Assembly (NCBI GenBank): GCA_947097085.1
Contig: CAMUQR010000036.1
Coordinates: 1 to 8,066 of the forward strand
DNA: 8,066 nt
Source: an uncultured Candidatus Saccharibacteria bacterium
GTDB lineage: Bacteria > Patescibacteriota > Saccharimonadia > Saccharimonadales > Saccharimonadaceae
Direction: 5' to 3'
This document shows positions 5,344 to 8,066 of this stretch, piece by piece. Both the position numbers and the translations under genes were made by a program. Below the pieces are notes generated by a model that was not told where the DNA came from, did not search any database, and worked only from the letters and a program-made list of their open reading frames with translations. Every line of letters starts with the position of its first letter. The first letter of the stretch is position 1.

Positions 5344-5418
5344 TTTACTTTTTCGTTCATTTATAGCTTAATTATGTGGATAAGTAGTGGAAAACTAACA
5401 GCTAACTTGTGTTTAATA

Positions 5419-5493
5419 TGCCACTCCCCTGCTAATAACTTGTGCATTAGCTCGACTAGTTATACACAAACCATTAAGACAGGCCTAGTGGCA
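5419..5493. repeat. long-range and nested inverted repeats inside oriC
   Basis: TGCCACT (5419-5425) is complementary to AGTGGCA (5487-5493). CCTG (5428-5431) then pairs with CAGG (5480-5483) after a small internal loop. Inside lies a separate perfect inverted repeat, GCTAAT (5431-5436) with ATTAGC (5446-5451), whose loop carries the DnaA box at 5441-5449. The structure could extrude when the origin is melted. Arms are short, so chance cannot be excluded. Confidence 0.4.
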
Positions 5494-5612
5494 GGTGGAT
5501 AAGTATATGGTTTTGCACAATCTACACACATTTAACACACAGTTTAATCCCCAACTTCTAGCTTAAGTTTAACAGAGATAAAACCGCACTTTTCCACATA
5601 ATCCACAGCACC

Positions 5613-5637
5613 TATAATTAACCCAATATGTTAAAAT
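5613..5637 (+). promoter_or_regulatory. candidate dnaN promoter -10 region and ribosome binding site context
   Basis: TATAAT at 5613-5618 is a perfect -10 but has only a weak -35 (TTTCCA, 5591-5596) that overlaps a DnaA box. An alternative extended -10, TGTTAAAAT (5629-5637), would start transcription about 12 bases before the ATG. The AAGGA site at 5645-5649, seven bases before the start, supports translation at 5657. Which -10 is used cannot be decided from sequence. Confidence 0.4.
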
Positions 5638-5656
5638 ATAAATAAAGGAATATATT

Positions 5657-6754
5657 ATGGAATTGAAAGTCACCCAGGAAAATTTATCTAAAGCACTCAA
5701 TATTGTCTCGAAAATTGCAAATATGAAAACTCAGATGCCAATTCTCGATAATATCTTATTAAAAACTAGTGGTAATCGCTTATTAGTAGCAGCGACTAAC
5801 TTAGAGATTGCTTCAACGCAATATATTGGTGCGAAGATTGTTAATCCAGGTGAAATTACTATTCCGGCAAAAGTCGTGACTGAGTTTGTTAATAACCTGC
5901 CGAGCGGAGTAATTGATTTAGTAGTGACTAATAGTCATTTAAAGATCAGTTCCGGCAAATTCACCTCGGTGATCAATGGTGTGCTAGCTGAAGAGTTCCC
6001 GGAATTACCAACTATTGATGAGGATTCGGCGATTCGGATTAACCTGAAGACGGCTGATTTTCGCCAAGCTACTTCCCAAACGATTATTGCTACTACGAAT
6101 GATTTAGCTCGACCAGTATTGACTGGTGTGCTGTGGCAAATGCGTGACAACTGGCTATATTTAGCAGCGACTGATAGTTATCGCTTAGCCGAGCGTAAAT
6201 TAATTGAGTTTAATCAAGAATTATCGGCAATTGTGCCGGCTCAAACCATGCAAGAAGTATTGCGAGCAATTAGCGATGATGATGAAGAGGTTGAGGTGTT
6301 GTTTAATGAATCGCAAGTGCGGTTTCGAGTTGGCGACACGGAGATTATCTCGCAGTTAATCGAAGGTCGTTTTCCAGATTATACCCAATTAATTCCAAAA
6401 GATAATGACATTCAGATTAAAATTAACAAAGCTGAATTTGCCAAAGTGGTTAAAATTGCCGGTTTCTTCGCCTTACACTCAGCGAGTGGAATTACCGTGA
6501 CAGCCTCAGCGGAAAGCCAAAATCTATCCCTCAAGTCAATTGCCTCGGAAATTGGTGAAAATATCTCAGAGGCTGAAGCGGAAGTGGTTGGCGATGGTAA
6601 AATCACCCTTAATTCACGCTACTTAAGTGATGCTTTAAGTGTGATTCATGATGATATGATTAGTTTTGAGTTTAAAGGTAAACTGGCACCGTGTATTTTG
6701 CGTCCAGTTAAACAAGACAATTATCTGCATATTATTATGCCACTGAAGAGCTAA
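5657..6754 (+). CDS. dnaN: DNA polymerase III subunit beta (sliding clamp)
   Basis: 365 residues, the usual length for the beta clamp, which forms a ring dimer around DNA and tethers polymerase III, MutS and other partners. Three repeated clamp domains are recognisable. Domain 1 starts MELKVTQENLSKALNIVSKI, with AATNLEI (45-51) matching the conserved ATD-E strand and FPELP (114-118) at its end. Domain 2 holds TDSYRLAE (172-179), the hydrophobic-cleft signature, and IEGRFPDY (235-242). Domain 3 has NSRYLSDAL (319-327) and ends YLHIIMPLKS, where MPLK replaces the common MPMR/MPVR of the partner-binding pocket. The start follows AAGGA (5645-5649) by seven bases. One base separates its TAA from the recF ATG, so the two are co-transcribed and probably coupled. 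The gene is intact. Confidence 0.98.
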   Translation: MELKVTQENLSKALNIVSKIANMKTQMPILDNILLKTSGNRLLVAATNLEIASTQYIGAKIVNPGEITIPAKVVTEFVNNLPSGVIDLVVTNSHLKISSGKFTSVINGVLAEEFPELPTIDEDSAIRINLKTADFRQATSQTIIATTNDLARPVLTGVLWQMRDNWLYLAATDSYRLAERKLIEFNQELSAIVPAQTMQEVLRAISDDDEEVEVLFNESQVRFRVGDTEIISQLIEGRFPDYTQLIPKDNDIQIKINKAEFAKVVKIAGFFALHSASGITVTASAESQNLSLKSIASEIGENISEAEAEVVGDGKITLNSRYLSDALSVIHDDMISFEFKGKLAPCILRPVKQDNYLHIIMPLKS

Positions 6755-6755
6755 T

Positions 6756-7820
6756 ATGATTATTAAACAACTGACAGTTCAGAATTGGCGCTGTCATGAT
6801 CGGTATAATTTACAAATTACCGCTCCAAAACTAGCCATTATCGGGCCGAACGGCTCTGGTAAAACTAGCCTGCTTGAGGCGATTTATTTAATTGCTCAAG
6901 GTAAATCGTTTAAAGATAGCGATAATGACTTGGTAAAAACTAATCGGCAATGGTTGCGGGTTGATGCAGAAGTCGATGGGTCTAGCGCTCATCAACGCAC
7001 TTTTAAACTACAGCTCAAAGCCGAAACGAAAGACAAAACCATCGCCATCAACCAAAAAATCCATCGGCGATTACCGCAGGCGCAGAAAATTCCGGTGGTG
7101 CTATTTGAGCCAGATGATATGAATCTTATTATTGGTTCGCCGACTCGGCGCCGTAAATATCTCGATAACCTGATTGGTCAGATCAATCCCCTGCACTCAC
7201 GTCTCTTAAGTCGTTATGCCAAGGCGCTGAAACAGCGTAATGATTTAATTAAACAAGTGTTAGCGCGTGATGGTATAGTAAATAAAGAACAATTATTCTC
7301 ATGGGACGTGCTACTCAGTCAATATGGCGGGCAAATTATTAAAAATCGCTTACAAATGACTGATCTGTTAAATCAACGAATTAACGCGATTTATCAGCAA
7401 ATTACTGGTTTAAACGATCAAATTAGCTTTTGCTATCAGTTTGAAGCTGACGATATTAATCACCTCGAGCAGAAGATTTTTAATCAATTATTAAATCAGA
7501 CGCATTTTTTGCTAGGTACGACAATTGGACCGCATCGGCATGATTTAGAGATTTATTTTAACAATAAACTAGCTTGTAAGTGCGCTTCGCGTGGTGAAAC
7601 CCGGTCGATTATTCTGGCAATGAAATTGATTGAAATTGATATTATTAAACAGCAAACTGGCTTAAATCCGATTGTTTTGCTCGATGATGTTTTAAGTGAG
7701 CTTGATCGCTCGCGTCAGCAGTTTTTAATGGATTATACTAATCAGTCACAGATTATTTTAACCTCGACTAATGTCGATAATTTAACCGATTACCAAATCG
7801 TTGAACTGACTAAAAACTAA
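6756..7820 (+). CDS. recF: DNA replication and repair protein RecF
   Basis: 354 residues, normal for RecF, an SMC-like ABC ATPase that helps RecO/RecR load RecA at gapped DNA. The N-terminus MIIKQLTVQNWRCH is the standard LxNFRNY-type strand, with W-R-C-H in place of F-R-N-Y. Walker A is GPNGSGKT (30-37), followed by SLLEAIYL. FEPDDMNLI (118-126) and GSPTRRRKYLDNLI (127-140) are RecF hallmarks. IGPHRHDL (257-264) differs from the usual GPHRDDL by one residue. The ABC signature reads SRGETR (279-284 region), not SQGQQR. Walker B with D-loop is VLLDDVLSELD (307-317). The coiled-coil arm, about 145-250, is short, as is typical of RecF. It starts one base after the dnaN stop (TAATATG), with only a weak GAAGAG upstream, implying translational coupling. 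A strong terminator follows immediately. Confidence 0.96.
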   Translation: MIIKQLTVQNWRCHDRYNLQITAPKLAIIGPNGSGKTSLLEAIYLIAQGKSFKDSDNDLVKTNRQWLRVDAEVDGSSAHQRTFKLQLKAETKDKTIAINQKIHRRLPQAQKIPVVLFEPDDMNLIIGSPTRRRKYLDNLIGQINPLHSRLLSRYAKALKQRNDLIKQVLARDGIVNKEQLFSWDVLLSQYGGQIIKNRLQMTDLLNQRINAIYQQITGLNDQISFCYQFEADDINHLEQKIFNQLLNQTHFLLGTTIGPHRHDLEIYFNNKLACKCASRGETRSIILAMKLIEIDIIKQQTGLNPIVLLDDVLSELDRSRQQFLMDYTNQSQIILTSTNVDNLTDYQIVELTKN

Positions 7821-7853
7821 AAAACTCAGCTTGAATTGAGCTGAGTTTTTTTT
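7821..7853 (+). terminator. bidirectional intrinsic terminator after recF
   Basis: A perfect 11-bp stem, AAAACTCAGCT (7821-7831) with AGCTGAGTTTT (7839-7849), surrounds a 7-base loop. The T-run at 7846-7853 follows on the plus strand. On the minus strand the stem runs into six Ts and then AGTTTTT. It separates recF (stop 7820) from the convergent gene ending at 7870 and fits termination in both directions. Confidence 0.92.
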
Positions 7854-7869
7854 AATAATTAATCATTAA

Positions 7870-8066
7870 TTAGGTAGTAATTAGACCTTCTTCGGTTGGT
7901 GAAGCGTGGATTTGAATATGAACGTGGTTTTGGCCAGCGAAGAAGAGTCCCTGCCCGACTGGGAAGTTAGATAAGCGTTTTTTCTCCTCGTCAGTTAATT
8001 TAAACACTTCTGATACCACGTCAACGGTACTAGTTGACTGCTTGAGTAATAACTGCATCGAGGCGT
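7870..8066 (-). CDS. C-terminal tail of a VirB4-like type IV secretion ATPase (partial)
   Basis: The reading frame stays open through the right edge, so the gene begins outside the window. The methionine at 8058 is internal, preceded in frame by Ala-Ser. About 64 residues are visible: ASMQLLLKQS, then VVSEVFKLTDEEKKRLSNFPVGQGLFFAGQNHVHIQIHASPTEEGLITT. The pattern "QLLLKQ-----DVV---F-LT--E---L----G-GLFFAG--H--I-I-AS--E--LITT" resembles the end of VirB4/TraC-type AAA ATPases, where LLKQ and G-GLFFAG correspond to the last strands of the ATPase domain. Such genes are commonly chromosomal in Saccharibacteria, where they are thought to serve a pilus- or secretion-like machine. No Walker motif is in view. 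It converges on recF and is transcribed towards the origin. The assignment rests on recalled resemblance. Confidence 0.65.
   Translation of the reverse strand, partial: ASMQLLLKQSTSTVDVVSEVFKLTDEEKKRLSNFPVGQGLFFAGQNHVHIQIHASPTEEGLITT

Larger units (their letters stand above)
5344..5656. other. oriC: probable replication origin (oriC), dnaA-dnaN spacer
   Basis: This 313-base gene-free spacer contains many DnaA boxes (TTATNCACA): TGTGGATAA 5375-5383 (perfect, minus); AGTGGAAAA 5386-5394 (two mismatches, minus); TGTGCATTA 5441-5449 (one, minus); TTATACACA 5460-5468 (match, plus); GGTGGATAA 5494-5502 (one, minus); TTTTGCACA 5511-5519 (one, plus); TTTTCCACA 5590-5598 (one, plus); TAATCCACA 5599-5607 (one, plus). 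The last two abut with no gap and are followed by GCACCTATAATTAA and an AT-rich run to 5656, the expected place for the unwinding element. Box density, the AT-rich flank and the dnaA/dnaN neighbours make this the best oriC candidate. A strand-asymmetry plot of the whole chromosome would confirm it. Confidence 0.85.

Noticed and set aside
5375..5607. CRISPR-like or iteron array in the dnaA-dnaN spacer
   Set aside because: The repeated units are 9-base DnaA boxes in both orientations with irregular spacing, which oriC explains; there are no uniform repeats or spacers.
5935..6150. Minus-strand frames inside dnaN (also 6412-6606)
   Set aside because: They are antisense to conserved clamp domains, lack ribosome sites, and arise from codon bias in dnaN.

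Overview
This window holds the chromosomal replication-origin neighbourhood of a bacterium with a modest AT bias and compact genes. The core is rpmH-rnpA on the minus strand, then dnaA, a DnaA-box-rich spacer, dnaN and recF on the plus strand. yidC and a khpB/jag gene lie further left on the minus strand. Several traits point to the Candidate Phyla Radiation, most likely Saccharibacteria (TM7) or a relative: a short YidC, a RecF with an SRGETR signature, a short KH-R3H protein without a Jag_N domain, and what looks like the C-terminal tail of a chromosomal VirB4-type ATPase next to recF. This lineage call is inference from family resemblance. The genetic code looks standard. TGA occurs as the rnpA stop and conserved glycines use GGN codons, so the TGA=Gly code of Gracilibacteria/SR1 is not supported.

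Layout, left to right. (1) 1-770: a plus-strand gene with a strong promoter and Shine-Dalgarno site, encoding a divergent Nudix-like protein, ending in a terminator shared with jag. (2) 778-2334: yidC-jag on the minus strand, driven by an extended -10 promoter only a few bases from the yidC start. (3) 2450-3132: two small genes of unknown function, convergent on a shared terminator. They separate yidC-jag from rnpA-rpmH, which are contiguous in most bacteria. (4) 3171-3766: rpmH-rnpA with a good sigma70-type promoter abutting a consensus DnaA box. (5) 3771-5343: dnaA with a promoter whose -35 overlaps a DnaA box. (6) 5344-5656: the probable oriC, with about eight DnaA boxes ending in two abutting boxes and an AT-rich tract. 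(7) 5657-7853: dnaN-recF, separated by one base, ending in a strong terminator. (8) 7870-8066: the end of a convergent VirB4-like gene running off the window.

How the genes work together: DnaA opens the origin, DnaN is the sliding clamp, and RecF links gap repair to the replisome. RpmH and RnpA serve ribosome and tRNA maturation. YidC inserts membrane proteins, and KhpB/Jag is an RNA-binding partner usually encoded beside it. Genes from yidC to recF mostly point away from the origin.

The most unusual signal is in the Nudix-like gene. From the ribosome binding site to the terminator it is tiled by consecutive, non-overlapping hairpins with arms of up to 14 perfectly complementary bases, and several extend to 16-24 pairs with small bulges. 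The hairpins differ in sequence, so this is not a repeat family. It looks like selection for nucleic-acid structure laid over a protein-coding gene, and I saw nothing comparable when reading the housekeeping genes.
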